Shown piece after piece: positions 43,914 through 53,012 of a stretch of DNA of 64,000 bases (position 1 is its first letter; each line of letters begins with the position of its first letter). The translations under genes and the position numbers were made by a program. The DNA comes from Eubacteriales bacterium (GTDB lineage Bacteria; Bacillota; Clostridia; Lachnospirales; Lachnospiraceae). The stretch is from NCBI GenBank assembly GCA_030526665.1, contig JAUNCI010000002.1, forward strand, positions 36,395 to 100,394. The letters are read 5' to 3'. A model generated the notes under the pieces. It was not told the origin of the DNA. It did not search any database and worked only from the letters and a program-made list of their open reading frames with translations.

Positions 43914-44624
43914 ATGAACAAATTAATAAAAGACGTACCGGTTGAACAGCGCCCATATGAAAAATGTTTACAGTATGGTCCGGAAGTTCTGAATGAAGTT
44001 GAATTATTAGCGGTCATTCTCAAAAATGGAACTGCCGGAAAAAGCTCGTTGTCACTTGCGGAAGATGTTTTGAAAAAAACGGAAACAACCCCATTTTGCG
44101 GATTGATCGGTCTGCTGCATATGTCTTTTGCAGATCTGATGGATCTAAAAGGCATAGGTATGGTAAAGGCAATTCAGCTAAAATGCATCGGTGAACTGGC
44201 AAAGCGCATTGCCATGGCACAGGCGCGAAGTCAGATATCCTATGATCATCCGACAAAAATTGCTGAATATTATATGGAAAAGGTACGTCATGAAGAATTG
44301 GAATTGTTATATTGCATTATGCTCGACACAAAAAATCATCTGCTTGGAGAAAAATTAATTTCACAGGGAACGGTGAATTCAACGATTGCCTCTCCGCGTG
44401 AAGTATTGATCGAAGCTGTGAAATACCATGCAGTAAATATTATTCTGATTCATAATCATCCCAGCGGTGATCCGAATCCGAGTATCCAGGATATTCAGAT
44501 GACAAAGAGAATTCGTATTTCGGCAGAGCTGGTCGGTATTACGTTATTGGATCATATTATTATCGGTGATCACAGATACTTTAGTCTGAAAGAAGAAGGA
44601 TACATGGAAGAAACTCAAGAATGA
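43914..44624 (+). CDS. radC: RadC/JAB-domain protein
   Basis: The 236-residue protein has a helix-hairpin-helix-like MDLKGIGMVKAIQL near residue 78 and the JAMM motif LIHNHPSGDPNPSIQD near residue 178, the UPF0758/RadC signature. A DNA-repair role was proposed but is doubtful. The gene precedes mreB, as in B. subtilis. AAAGGAGG precedes ATG 43914. The 113 bases before it show no clear consensus promoter and no SOS box that I can recognise. Confidence 0.92.
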   Translation: MNKLIKDVPVEQRPYEKCLQYGPEVLNEVELLAVILKNGTAGKSSLSLAEDVLKKTETTPFCGLIGLLHMSFADLMDLKGIGMVKAIQLKCIGELAKRIAMAQARSQISYDHPTKIAEYYMEKVRHEELELLYCIMLDTKNHLLGEKLISQGTVNSTIASPREVLIEAVKYHAVNIILIHNHPSGDPNPSIQDIQMTKRIRISAELVGITLLDHIIIGDHRYFSLKEEGYMEETQE

Positions 44625-44636
44625 GGGAACGAAAGA

Positions 44637-45650
44637 ATGTTATTTGAGAAAACATATGGAATAGATTTGGGCGGCGATACCGTCAAAATTTATTCACTTT
44701 TCAAGAATAAAACTTATATACAGAAAAATATGATTGCATCCAAGGGACGTGTGATCATTGCAACCGGTGACAGAGCATATGAAATGTATGAAAAAAATCC
44801 TGTAAATATTAAAGTATTATCACCGATGAGTTCCGGATTAATTGCTAATCTGGAATTACAGGAAATTGTTTTATACAAAATGATCAAGGGCTTTGAAAGC
44901 TTTCTGAGTCTTCGGTCAGACGTTTATTTTTCGGTGCCTTTGGATATGACGGCCGTAGAAAAACGTGCTTATTACAATGTTGTAAATGGTAACTGGCTGC
45001 GAAATAACCGCGTTTTCATGGTTGAGGCTCCTTATGCAGATGCAATTGCCATGGGTATTTCTCCGGAAAATCAGAAAGACTGTATGATAGTCAATATGGG
45101 ATCTCAGAGTACACAGTTTTCGATTATCAGCGATGGCAAAATCATTATCAGTAGATCGGTATCTATCGGCGGCAGTCATATGGATGAAGCAATCTGCACG
45201 GAAATTCGTAAAAGATATAACTTACAGATTGGAACCAGAACGGCAAAACGTTTGAAATTTGTAATGGGGCGTTTGAACGATCAGAGAAAAGAAGCGCGAA
45301 AAGTAGTCGGACTTGACAGTGTATCCGGACTTCCGCGAGAAGAAGTTATTTCAAGTTACGTTGTAAATGCCGGAATCATGAACTGTGTGAATGATATCGC
45401 TGCGGAAATGAAAAGCTTTTTAGAGAGAATTCCTCCGCAGACCTCCTATCAGATTGCAAAAGAGGGAATTTATCTTACCGGCGGATGTACACGCTTACCG
45501 TTTATTGATAAATATCTTGCGAGTTATACCGGGTATACATTTAATCTATCGGATCTCTATGAAACGTCAACTTTAGTAGGAATTGAAAAGATTATCAAAG
45601 ATAAAGAGTTGCGTAAATGGGCACAGCCTGTTAAACAACGAAAATTATAA
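44637..45650 (+). CDS. mreB: Divergent MreB-like actin homologue
   Basis: The 337-residue protein occupies the mreB slot and keeps the actin-fold pattern. Phosphate-1 is YGIDLGGDTVKIY, the middle motif is VEAPYADAIAMGI, and the adenosine motif is YLTGGCTRLPFIDKYL. Phosphate-2, normally VDIGGGTTD, reads VNMGSQSTQF, so the usual Asp and Gly-Gly are lost. MreB filaments guide cell-wall elongation. The changed nucleotide loop suggests a specialised or weak ATPase. GAGGG at 44623-44627 precedes ATG 44637. Family membership is clear from mreC and mreD, while activity is open. Confidence 0.82.
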   Translation: MLFEKTYGIDLGGDTVKIYSLFKNKTYIQKNMIASKGRVIIATGDRAYEMYEKNPVNIKVLSPMSSGLIANLELQEIVLYKMIKGFESFLSLRSDVYFSVPLDMTAVEKRAYYNVVNGNWLRNNRVFMVEAPYADAIAMGISPENQKDCMIVNMGSQSTQFSIISDGKIIISRSVSIGGSHMDEAICTEIRKRYNLQIGTRTAKRLKFVMGRLNDQRKEARKVVGLDSVSGLPREEVISSYVVNAGIMNCVNDIAAEMKSFLERIPPQTSYQIAKEGIYLTGGCTRLPFIDKYLASYTGYTFNLSDLYETSTLVGIEKIIKDKELRKWAQPVKQRKL

Positions 45651-45667
45651 GCTTTAGGGGAAACAGA

Positions 45668-46576
45668 ATGAACCGTCTGAAAAAAGTATTAAAAAGAGTA
45701 AATTTCAGATTTATTTTAAAAAGCAAACATTTACTCGCAATTATGACATTGTTTTGCATTTGTTGTATTATTGCAACGTTTGCATCCGGTTTGACAACGG
45801 CTCCGTTTCAGGACGCAACTGCAGTCGTAATTGTTCCATTTGAAAAGAGTATCAATCGAATCGGCAAAGTATTTAATGACATAAATAACAGCTTTAAAGA
45901 AAAAGATGATTTGATTGCAGAAAATGAACAGTTAAAGCAGCAATTGGATACACTTACAACAGAAAACGGAAAACTGATTTCATCGCAGTCGGAATTGCTT
46001 CGACTCCAGCAATTATATGAATTAGACCAGGAATATTCGGATTTTCCTAAAATTGCCGCAAAAATCATTTCAAAAGATCCGAGCAACTGGTATTCGACTT
46101 TTATGATTAACAAAGGCACCAATGACGGAATCCGTGTCAATAATAATGTAATTGCAGGAAAAGGGCTTGTTGGAATCGTTACGGATGTTGGAACAAATTG
46201 GGCTACGGTACGTTCCATTATTGACGATAGCAGTAATGTCAGTGCTTCGGCTGTCAGCACCGGTGATAATTGTATCATTCAGGGAGATCTTGAACTGATC
46301 GAAGAAGGTAAACTTCGTATTACACAGTTATATGATCTGGATGATAAGGTGACGATCGGTGAGCGTATTGTAACTTCAAATATCAGTGAAAAATATGTCG
46401 AGGGACTGTTTATCGGTTATGTGAGTGAAGTAAAACAGGATACAAATAACCTTACCAAAACCGGTACTGTTGTAACTCCTGTTGATTTTTCACATTTAAA
46501 AGAAGTATTTGTTATTACTGTAAATAAATCAGATATGATAGATGAGCAGGCGGAGGTAACATCAGTTGAAGAGTAA
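45668..46576 (+). CDS. mreC: Rod shape-determining protein MreC
   Basis: The 302-residue protein has an N-terminal membrane segment (about 20-42), a coiled coil (about 68-112, ENEQLKQQLDTL) and the MreC beta domain with VIAGKGLVGIVTDVG near residue 160. MreC links MreB with PBP2 and RodA on the outside of the membrane. Its tail overlaps the mreD start. Confidence 0.93.
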   Translation: MNRLKKVLKRVNFRFILKSKHLLAIMTLFCICCIIATFASGLTTAPFQDATAVVIVPFEKSINRIGKVFNDINNSFKEKDDLIAENEQLKQQLDTLTTENGKLISSQSELLRLQQLYELDQEYSDFPKIAAKIISKDPSNWYSTFMINKGTNDGIRVNNNVIAGKGLVGIVTDVGTNWATVRSIIDDSSNVSASAVSTGDNCIIQGDLELIEEGKLRITQLYDLDDKVTIGERIVTSNISEKYVEGLFIGYVSEVKQDTNNLTKTGTVVTPVDFSHLKEVFVITVNKSDMIDEQAEVTSVEE

Positions 46577-47093
46577 AATTATTCTTGCTTGTACAATTTT
46601 ATGTTCTTTTCTTTGCCAGTGTACAATTTTAAATCATATTTCAATCGGCGCAATAAAACCGAATCTGCTTGTTATCTTATGTGTATCCATGGGACTTATG
46701 AGAGGACGAAAAAGTGGATTATGGACCGGCTTTTTTACAGGAGTTTTAATTGATCTGTTCTATGGATCTGTCTTCGGTGTTTATGCATTGATTTACATGT
46801 ATATCGGATTTTTCAGCGGCTATGCAAACAGAATCTATTTTGATGATGATGTGAAAGTTCCAATGATTATGGTTTGTATTGCTGATTTTGCCTATGGATT
46901 GGCCGTATATGTGTTTGTCTTCCTTTTGAGAGGACGTCTTGCGATTGATACATATTTTCTGCGAATCATTTTGCCGGAAATATTCTATTCTGTTATTTTG
47001 ACATTTTTTGTTTATCGTTTTTATCATTTTATTAATGATCGATTTATGACTTCTGCGAAGAAGGAAAGGAAATCAATTTGGGTACTAAAATAA
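46566..47093 (+). CDS. mreD: Rod shape-determining protein MreD
   Basis: The 175-residue protein is hydrophobic with about five membrane segments and IKPNLLVILCVSMGLMRG near residue 30, typical of MreD. The start is TTG 46566, eight bases after GGAGGT (46552-46557) inside mreC. It overlaps the penicillin-binding protein gene by 16 bases. Confidence 0.9.
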   Translation: MKSKIILACTILCSFLCQCTILNHISIGAIKPNLLVILCVSMGLMRGRKSGLWTGFFTGVLIDLFYGSVFGVYALIYMYIGFFSGYANRIYFDDDVKVPMIMVCIADFAYGLAVYVFVFLLRGRLAIDTYFLRIILPEIFYSVILTFFVYRFYHFINDRFMTSAKKERKSIWVLK

Positions 47094-49975
47094 AACATTT
47101 TTTAAAAAAAATCAGAATTAAACGAACTACGGTATTGATGCTTGTGTTTGCAATGCTTTCATTTATTCTGGTCAGAGAACTGTTTAATCTTCAGATTATT
47201 CAAGGTCAGGCATATATCAATAATTTCAAAAACAGAACGACGAAAACACGAGTAATTAAAAGCACACGTGGAAATATTTTTGATCGAAACGGGGTTGTGC
47301 TGGCATCGAATATTTTGTCTTATTCGATAACGTTTGAAGACAATGGAAGCTATGACTCTACACGTGAAAAAAATCTGACTTTAAATGGTACTGCATATAA
47401 AACGCTTAAAATTTTATCCTCAAATGGCGATACTTTAAGTAATTCATTTCACATTATTGTAGATGAAAATAATGAGTTTGCATTTGATATAAGTGAAGGT
47501 TTTAATCTTGATCGATTCCGTGCAGATATTTTTGGTTATCCTCTGATTGATGATATGAAGGAAGAGGAGCGTACCGCTACTGCGCAGGATATTATGGATC
47601 GTTTAAGCGGAAGCCGTGGATTTTCTGTGATTTTGGACGGAAGTGCAGCCTACACTCCTGAAGAACTGGAAGCGCATGGTCTTCCGGAACAATTTACGAA
47701 GCAGGAACTTCTTGCCATCGTAATCATGAGATATCAGTTAAGTACGAATAGTTTCAAAAAATATATGCCTAGTACGATTGCGACGAATGTAAGTGCAATT
47801 TCTGTCGCGGCTATTATGGAGCACAAAAATGAACTGCAGGGTATTGAAGTTGTAGAAGACTCTGTTCGTCAGTACCTGGATGATGAAAGTGTTGCTCCGA
47901 TCGTTGGTTATACGGGTAAAGCATCTGCGGAAGAACTTGAAAAATTACGAGAAGATAATCCGGATTACAGTAATGATACGATTATCGGTAAGGCCGGCAT
48001 TGAGCAGTATCTGGAACTGCAGCTGCAGGGTACGGATGGACAGGAAACGGTTACCGTTGATAATCTGGGTAAAGTATTGACAATTGACGAAAACACGAAA
48101 GAAAAACCTATTGCCGGAAATGATGTTACCTTAACGCTTGACAGTGATTGGCAAAGTGCCATTTATAAGATTTTAAAACAGCGAGTTGCAGGTATTCTTT
48201 TGTCAAAAATCGAACCAATTAAAGAATTTGATTATGAGACAGTAAATGATGCAAGTCAGATTAAAGTGCCGATTTATTCTGTTTACTTTGCTCTTGTTGA
48301 TAATAGTGTAATTGATATCAATAAGTTTGCAAATGAAGATGCTTCAGATGTTGAAAAGGAACTGTATATTAAATTCCTCAGAAAACAGCAGGAAATCTTT
48401 GCTCAGGTTTCAGACCGTCTGTTGTCATCCAATGCACCTGCATATATGAATGAAAATCCTGAAATGCAGGATTACATGGATTATATTTGTAATAATTTAC
48501 TTCAGGATACGTTGTATATTATTCAAAAAGAAAAAGTTGATACCGGCGATGAGAAATATATTGCCTACAATAAAGAAGGCTCCATCAGCCTGCGTGACTT
48601 TTTAACTTACGCAGCGAGCCAGAACTGGATCGATATCACCAAAATTTCTCTGGAAGGTGAATATCTGGATTCTACGGAAGTATATCAGGCTTTATCCAAT
48701 TATATCATTGATTATCTGAAGACGGATTTGAATTTCTCAAAATTGCTGTATAAATACATGATAAACGATGATATAGTTTCCGGACAGGAACTGGAACTTG
48801 TTCTGTATGAACAGGGCATTTTATCAAAGACCGATGAAACGTATGAAAAGCTTGCATCCGGTGCGATCAGTGCGTACGACTTTATGATCAATAAAATCTA
48901 TACATTGGAAATTGAACCGGCTATGCTTGCTCTGATGCCTTGTTCTGCATCATGTGTTATTACAGATTGCAATACCGGTGATGTTATCGCCTGTGTTTCT
49001 TATCCGGGTTATGATAACAATCGTCTTGCAAATAATATGGATACGGATTATTATGTGAAACTTGCACTTGATCAGTCCAGTCCATTCTTTAACAAAGCGA
49101 CACAGCAGAAAACCGCGCCGGGATCTACAATGAAGTTATTAACGACCATTGCCGGTATGCAGGAAAAAATTATCGATGATAATACTTATATCAATTGTAC
49201 CGGTAAGTTTGATTATGTTCAGCCGCCTATTAACTGCTGGAATATAAATGGACATGCCAGTATTGAAATTCGAGAAGCAATCGAACAGTCCTGTAACTAT
49301 TTCTTCAATATGATCGGTTTTCAGCTCGGCAAAAACGGTCAGAATGAGTTTTCCGAACAGCAGAGTCTGAATATGCTTCAAAAATATGCGAATCTGCTTG
49401 GATTAGATGCGAAAACAGGTATTGAAATCAGTGAAGCAGCACCGCAGGTTTCTGACAGCTACGCAGTTCCGTCCTATATCGGACAGGGTACACATTTGTA
49501 TACAACTACGGAATTGGCTCGTTACGCTGCAGTATTGGCAAATTCAGGTACCGTTTATGATTTGACATTAATTGATAAGGTACAGACTGCAGAAGGGGAA
49601 GTCATTGAAGACAAAGATCCGGTTGTTCACAATCAGATGAATGTACCGAAAAATGTTTGGGATGATATTCATGATGGTATGCATCGAGTTGTTCAAACAC
49701 ATAAACAGTTTGATGGACTGGGTGTTGCTTTGGCCGGTAAAACAGGTACCGCCGAACAGGATATTTACCATCCAAACCATGGTTTGTTTATTGGATATGC
49801 ACCATATGATAATCCACAGTATGCAATGGCAATCCGTGTTGCGAACGGATATACTTCAGGTAATGCATGTTTGATTGCAAATGATGTATGTAACTATATC
49901 TTTAATCTGAAAGAGCCTGATCAGATTTTAACAGGCTATGCTTCCAGTGATGTCAGTGAAACATCAAACGATTAA
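47078..49975 (+). CDS. mrdA: Penicillin-binding protein 2 (class B transpeptidase), enlarged
   Basis: The 965-residue protein has one N-terminal membrane segment (about 17-38), a dimerisation domain with RGNIFDRNGVVLASN, and a transpeptidase domain with SxxK as GSTMK (Ser near 684), SCN near residue 738 and GKTGTAEQ near 887. About 250 residues (roughly 365-615) are inserted before the transpeptidase, rich in Asp, Tyr and Ile. This makes it much longer than the usual 600-720. It crosslinks peptidoglycan during elongation with RodA. TTG 47078 follows AAGGAAAGGAAA. The class and site are certain; the insert is of unknown role. Confidence 0.94.
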   Translation: MGTKIKHFLKKIRIKRTTVLMLVFAMLSFILVRELFNLQIIQGQAYINNFKNRTTKTRVIKSTRGNIFDRNGVVLASNILSYSITFEDNGSYDSTREKNLTLNGTAYKTLKILSSNGDTLSNSFHIIVDENNEFAFDISEGFNLDRFRADIFGYPLIDDMKEEERTATAQDIMDRLSGSRGFSVILDGSAAYTPEELEAHGLPEQFTKQELLAIVIMRYQLSTNSFKKYMPSTIATNVSAISVAAIMEHKNELQGIEVVEDSVRQYLDDESVAPIVGYTGKASAEELEKLREDNPDYSNDTIIGKAGIEQYLELQLQGTDGQETVTVDNLGKVLTIDENTKEKPIAGNDVTLTLDSDWQSAIYKILKQRVAGILLSKIEPIKEFDYETVNDASQIKVPIYSVYFALVDNSVIDINKFANEDASDVEKELYIKFLRKQQEIFAQVSDRLLSSNAPAYMNENPEMQDYMDYICNNLLQDTLYIIQKEKVDTGDEKYIAYNKEGSISLRDFLTYAASQNWIDITKISLEGEYLDSTEVYQALSNYIIDYLKTDLNFSKLLYKYMINDDIVSGQELELVLYEQGILSKTDETYEKLASGAISAYDFMINKIYTLEIEPAMLALMPCSASCVITDCNTGDVIACVSYPGYDNNRLANNMDTDYYVKLALDQSSPFFNKATQQKTAPGSTMKLLTTIAGMQEKIIDDNTYINCTGKFDYVQPPINCWNINGHASIEIREAIEQSCNYFFNMIGFQLGKNGQNEFSEQQSLNMLQKYANLLGLDAKTGIEISEAAPQVSDSYAVPSYIGQGTHLYTTTELARYAAVLANSGTVYDLTLIDKVQTAEGEVIEDKDPVVHNQMNVPKNVWDDIHDGMHRVVQTHKQFDGLGVALAGKTGTAEQDIYHPNHGLFIGYAPYDNPQYAMAIRVANGYTSGNACLIANDVCNYIFNLKEPDQILTGYASSDVSETSND

Positions 49976-50008
49976 ACGATGTACTGAAATTCAGAAAGGA
50001 AATCATTT

Positions 50009-51184
50009 ATGATAAAGCAATATAAACTTCGGTTTTATAGTTTTCGTTTAATGATTCTACTGGTATTAACGAGTTTTATAGGTGTACAGCTTGTAGGTAT
50101 GGCCAGAGAAGATTTGAGATCTAAGCAGATGTTAGGTGTAATACTTGGCTTTGTTATTCTTGTAGCAATTTCATTGATCGATTATTCCTGGATCTTGAAT
50201 TTTCAATGGTTTCTCTATGGATTCAATATCCTGATGCTTCTTGGTGTTCGTTTGTTCGGTGACAGTGCAAACGGTGCCGCCAGATGGATCGATTTGGGAT
50301 TTATTCGATTTCAGCCAACGGAGCTGTCTAAAATTATTATTATTTTGTTTTTCGCTAAATTTTTCATGGATCATGAAGATGATCTGAATTCATTTCAAAC
50401 CATAGCGAAATCCGTTGTTTTGCTTGCCATTCCGCTTGCCTTAATCTATATGCAGCCGGACTTAAAAAATACAATTACGGTAATTGTATTATTTTGCATT
50501 TTGATTTATATTGCCGGACTAAGTTATAAAATCATTACGGGGGTTATATTGATCACCGTTCCGTTGTTAATCATATTCCTGACAATCGTAGTTCAGCCAA
50601 ATCAGCATCTGATCAAAGATTATCAACGTGATCGAATTATGTCATTTTTATATCCGGAAAACGATGAATATTCTGATGAGATTCAGCAGCAAAATAACTC
50701 TAAAACTGCAATTGCATCAGGAGAACTCGTCGGAAAACGATTATCCGGAGATCATACATCATCCGTAAATGACGGTAACTTCGTATCCGAAAACCAGACA
50801 GACTTTATCTTTGCAGTTGCCGGTGAAGAATTCGGATTTATGGGATGTACTTTAATTGTTTTACTTTTGCTTGCTATTGCTTATGAATGTATTCGATTAA
50901 GTATGCGAGCAAAGGATTTATCCGGAAAAATTATCTGCTGCGGTATGGCAAGTATTGTTATGCTGCAAAGTTTTTTAAATATCTGTGTAGCAACAGGAAT
51001 TGCTCCAAATACAGGAACGCCTCTTCCTTTTATCAGCTATGGTCTGACCTCACTCGTTAGTCTCTATATCGGTATGGGATTGGTATTAAATGTAGGTCTG
51101 CAGAGCAGTGCATACGATAAAGAATTAAAACATAATAATCGTATGAAAAACAATCTTTTGCATCAGGAGGAAGAGTACTTATGA
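50009..51184 (+). CDS. rodA: Rod shape-determining protein RodA (SEDS glycosyltransferase)
   Basis: The 391-residue protein has about ten membrane segments with GVRLFGDSANGAARWIDLG, RFQPTELSKI and the SEDS loop LPFISYGLTSL near residue 342. RodA polymerises glycan strands with PBP2, whose gene is just upstream. AAAGGAAA precedes ATG 50009. The stop overlaps the carboxypeptidase start (ATGA, 51181). Confidence 0.95.
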   Translation: MIKQYKLRFYSFRLMILLVLTSFIGVQLVGMAREDLRSKQMLGVILGFVILVAISLIDYSWILNFQWFLYGFNILMLLGVRLFGDSANGAARWIDLGFIRFQPTELSKIIIILFFAKFFMDHEDDLNSFQTIAKSVVLLAIPLALIYMQPDLKNTITVIVLFCILIYIAGLSYKIITGVILITVPLLIIFLTIVVQPNQHLIKDYQRDRIMSFLYPENDEYSDEIQQQNNSKTAIASGELVGKRLSGDHTSSVNDGNFVSENQTDFIFAVAGEEFGFMGCTLIVLLLLAIAYECIRLSMRAKDLSGKIICCGMASIVMLQSFLNICVATGIAPNTGTPLPFISYGLTSLVSLYIGMGLVLNVGLQSSAYDKELKHNNRMKNNLLHQEEEYL

Positions 51185-52284
51185 CACCAGCGCCAAACAA
51201 TGCGAAAAGTGCCAGATATGGGCGCGATACACAGGCTGCAAGAGCAGCTCAAAATCGTGCCATGCGATTAAAACGAAAAAAAAGAAAAAGAAGAAGATTA
51301 ATTCTGCTTTTGATCCTGATATTGGTTTTACTTGGGGCAGCCATTACCGGTATTATTTACTTATTTAACGGTCGTTCATTTGATAAGATCGTAACGCCTT
51401 ATAAAGCAAGAAATGAATTTTCAAATGAATTGGCTTTTGATGATGAATCCAGATTAAATATGTTTGCTACAAATCTCTGTGTTGTATCAGGGGATGTTCC
51501 GCTGGAATCAGCGACTCTGGAAGCGGATCAGACAGGACTTTTATTTGATCTGTCAAGTAATACGCCAATGTATGCAAAAGGCGTTTATCAGCGTATTTAT
51601 CCGGCCAGTATCACTAAAATCATGACAGCCATGCTTGTATTTGAATATGGCAATCTGGATGAGGTGGTAACGATTACAGAAGAGGATGTCAACCTGGAAG
51701 AAGGATCTCAGGTATGTGGATTTATTCCGGGAGATTCCCTGACATTGAATCAGCTTGTTCATTGTCTGCTGGTTTATTCAGGAAATGATGCGGCAGCCGC
51801 AATTGCCAGATACATTGGCGGTAGTGTCAGTGGTTTCGTTGATAAGATGAATTCGGAAGCTGCAAAATTGGGATGTACGGGTACACATTTTACAAATCCG
51901 CATGGTCTTTCCGATACAAACCATTACACAACACCATATGATATTTATTTAATGCTGAAAGAGGCATTAAAATATCCTTCGTTTACAGAAATTACACAGC
52001 TTTCCAGTTATACGGTCGAGTATAAACATCAGGATAATTCGGAAATGAAAACTGTTTTAACCGCAACGGACCATTATCTGACCGGAGAAGCTACACCTCC
52101 GACGGGGGTAACCATTCTTGGAGGAAAAACAGGAACTTTGGATATGGCAGGAAACTGTCTTGCACTTTTGTCGCAGGATCAATATGGAAAACCATTTATT
52201 TCTATTGTCATGGGTGCAAAAACAAAAGATGTTTTATATGAACAAATGAATTCTCTGCTGCAAAATATTAACCAGTCAGCATAA
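51181..52284 (+). CDS. D-alanyl-D-alanine carboxypeptidase (S11 family)
   Basis: The 367-residue protein has a basic cytosolic N-terminus, a membrane segment (about 39-62), and the S11 site: SITK (Ser near 143), SGN near residue 200, and KTGT near 317. It trims the terminal D-alanine from peptide stems and so limits crosslinks. The C-terminal domain of PBP5 is missing; the protein is anchored by the N-terminal helix instead. It completes the elongation operon by four-base overlap with rodA. Confidence 0.92.
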   Translation: MTPAPNNAKSARYGRDTQAARAAQNRAMRLKRKKRKRRRLILLLILILVLLGAAITGIIYLFNGRSFDKIVTPYKARNEFSNELAFDDESRLNMFATNLCVVSGDVPLESATLEADQTGLLFDLSSNTPMYAKGVYQRIYPASITKIMTAMLVFEYGNLDEVVTITEEDVNLEEGSQVCGFIPGDSLTLNQLVHCLLVYSGNDAAAAIARYIGGSVSGFVDKMNSEAAKLGCTGTHFTNPHGLSDTNHYTTPYDIYLMLKEALKYPSFTEITQLSSYTVEYKHQDNSEMKTVLTATDHYLTGEATPPTGVTILGGKTGTLDMAGNCLALLSQDQYGKPFISIVMGAKTKDVLYEQMNSLLQNINQSA

Positions 52285-52330
52285 AAGAATTTGATTGAAT
52301 GACTGTTCTTTTGTGAATTATATCCAAGAA

Positions 52331-52349
52331 ATTTTGTGACTCACAAAAT
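52331..52349 (+). terminator. AT-rich hairpin after the carboxypeptidase gene
   Basis: ATTTTGTG / CACAAAAT form a perfect 8-bp stem with a 3-base loop, but no run of T follows directly. It is weak as a terminator. Confidence 0.35.
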
Positions 52350-52374
52350 ATATACAGATTTTTATAAATAATGA

Positions 52375-52403
52375 TTGAATTATTTGCTAATATGCACTAT
52401 AAT
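52375..52403 (+). promoter_or_regulatory. Promoter of the small P-loop gene
   Basis: TTGAAT (52375-52380) and TATAAT (52398-52403) are spaced by 17 bases. The start at 52470 has AAGGAGG at 52454-52460. Both signals are strong. Confidence 0.75.
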
Positions 52404-52469
52404 TGTAATACATTAAAGTATGAATTTGTTTAAATTTAATACTACATATCTTTAAGGAGGTAAATCAAG

Positions 52470-52889
52470 ATGATTGAATTAATTGTTGGAAATAAAGGGA
52501 AAGGTAAAACAAAAGTACTGTTAGATAAAGTTAATAGCGAAATCAAAAATGCAAGCGGCAATATCGTATACTTAGATAAGAGCACAAAACATATGTATGA
52601 ACTGAATAATAAGGTTCGTCTTATCGATGTATCCGGATATCCGATCAAAAATGCTGATGAATTCGTAGGTTTTATTTGTGGTATTCTTTCTCAGGACAAT
52701 GACCTTGAACAGATTTATCTTGACAGCTTCCTCACAACAGCAAAAATTGGTGAAGACGATCCAACACCTGTTTTGAAACAGTTAGAAGATATTTCAAAAC
52801 AGTTTAACTTAAAAATCGTAGTGAGCATCTCTCTTGACAAAGAAAAATTATCTGCTGATGTTCAGGATTCCATTATTTGCGCATTATAA
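52470..52889 (+). CDS. Small P-loop protein of unknown function
   Basis: The 139-residue protein starts with a Walker A motif, VGNKGKGKTKVLL, and contains IYLDSFLTTA, perhaps a Walker B-like strand. The rest resembles a small RecA/PilT-like nucleotide-binding core without membrane segments or further known domains. Similar lachnospiraceal proteins have been labelled twitching motility protein PilT, which is not supported here by size or context. A strong promoter, near-perfect ribosome binding site and terminator make it a monocistronic, probably well-expressed gene. I do not know its function. Confidence 0.75.
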   Translation: MIELIVGNKGKGKTKVLLDKVNSEIKNASGNIVYLDKSTKHMYELNNKVRLIDVSGYPIKNADEFVGFICGILSQDNDLEQIYLDSFLTTAKIGEDDPTPVLKQLEDISKQFNLKIVVSISLDKEKLSADVQDSIICAL

Positions 52890-52926
52890 GATTAAAACTA
52901 AAATTTAATAAACAATCAAATATGTA

Positions 52927-52960
52927 AAAAAGAACGTCCGGATCATTGGACGTTCTTTTT
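52927..52960. terminator. Bidirectional terminator of the P-loop gene
   Basis: AAAAAGAACGTCC (52927-52939) and GGACGTTCTTTTT (52948-52960) form a perfect 13-bp stem with an 8-base loop. A and T runs on the two sides allow use from both strands. Confidence 0.93.
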
Positions 52961-52972
52961 GTCTTAAAGAGA

Positions 52973-53011
52973 AAAAATCTGTCGAACTCTATATAAGTAC
53001 GACAGATTTTT
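52973..53011 (-). terminator. Terminator of the tyrosine recombinase gene
   Basis: AAAAATCTGTCG (52973-52984) and CGACAGATTTTT (53000-53011) are perfect arms around a 15-base loop. On the minus strand a run of T follows at once after the recombinase stop. Confidence 0.85.
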
Positions 53012-53012
53012 A

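Noticed and set aside
52470-52889. Small P-loop protein as the twitching ATPase PilT
   Set aside because: It is far shorter than PilT, lacks the Asp and His boxes, and no type IV pilus genes are nearby.
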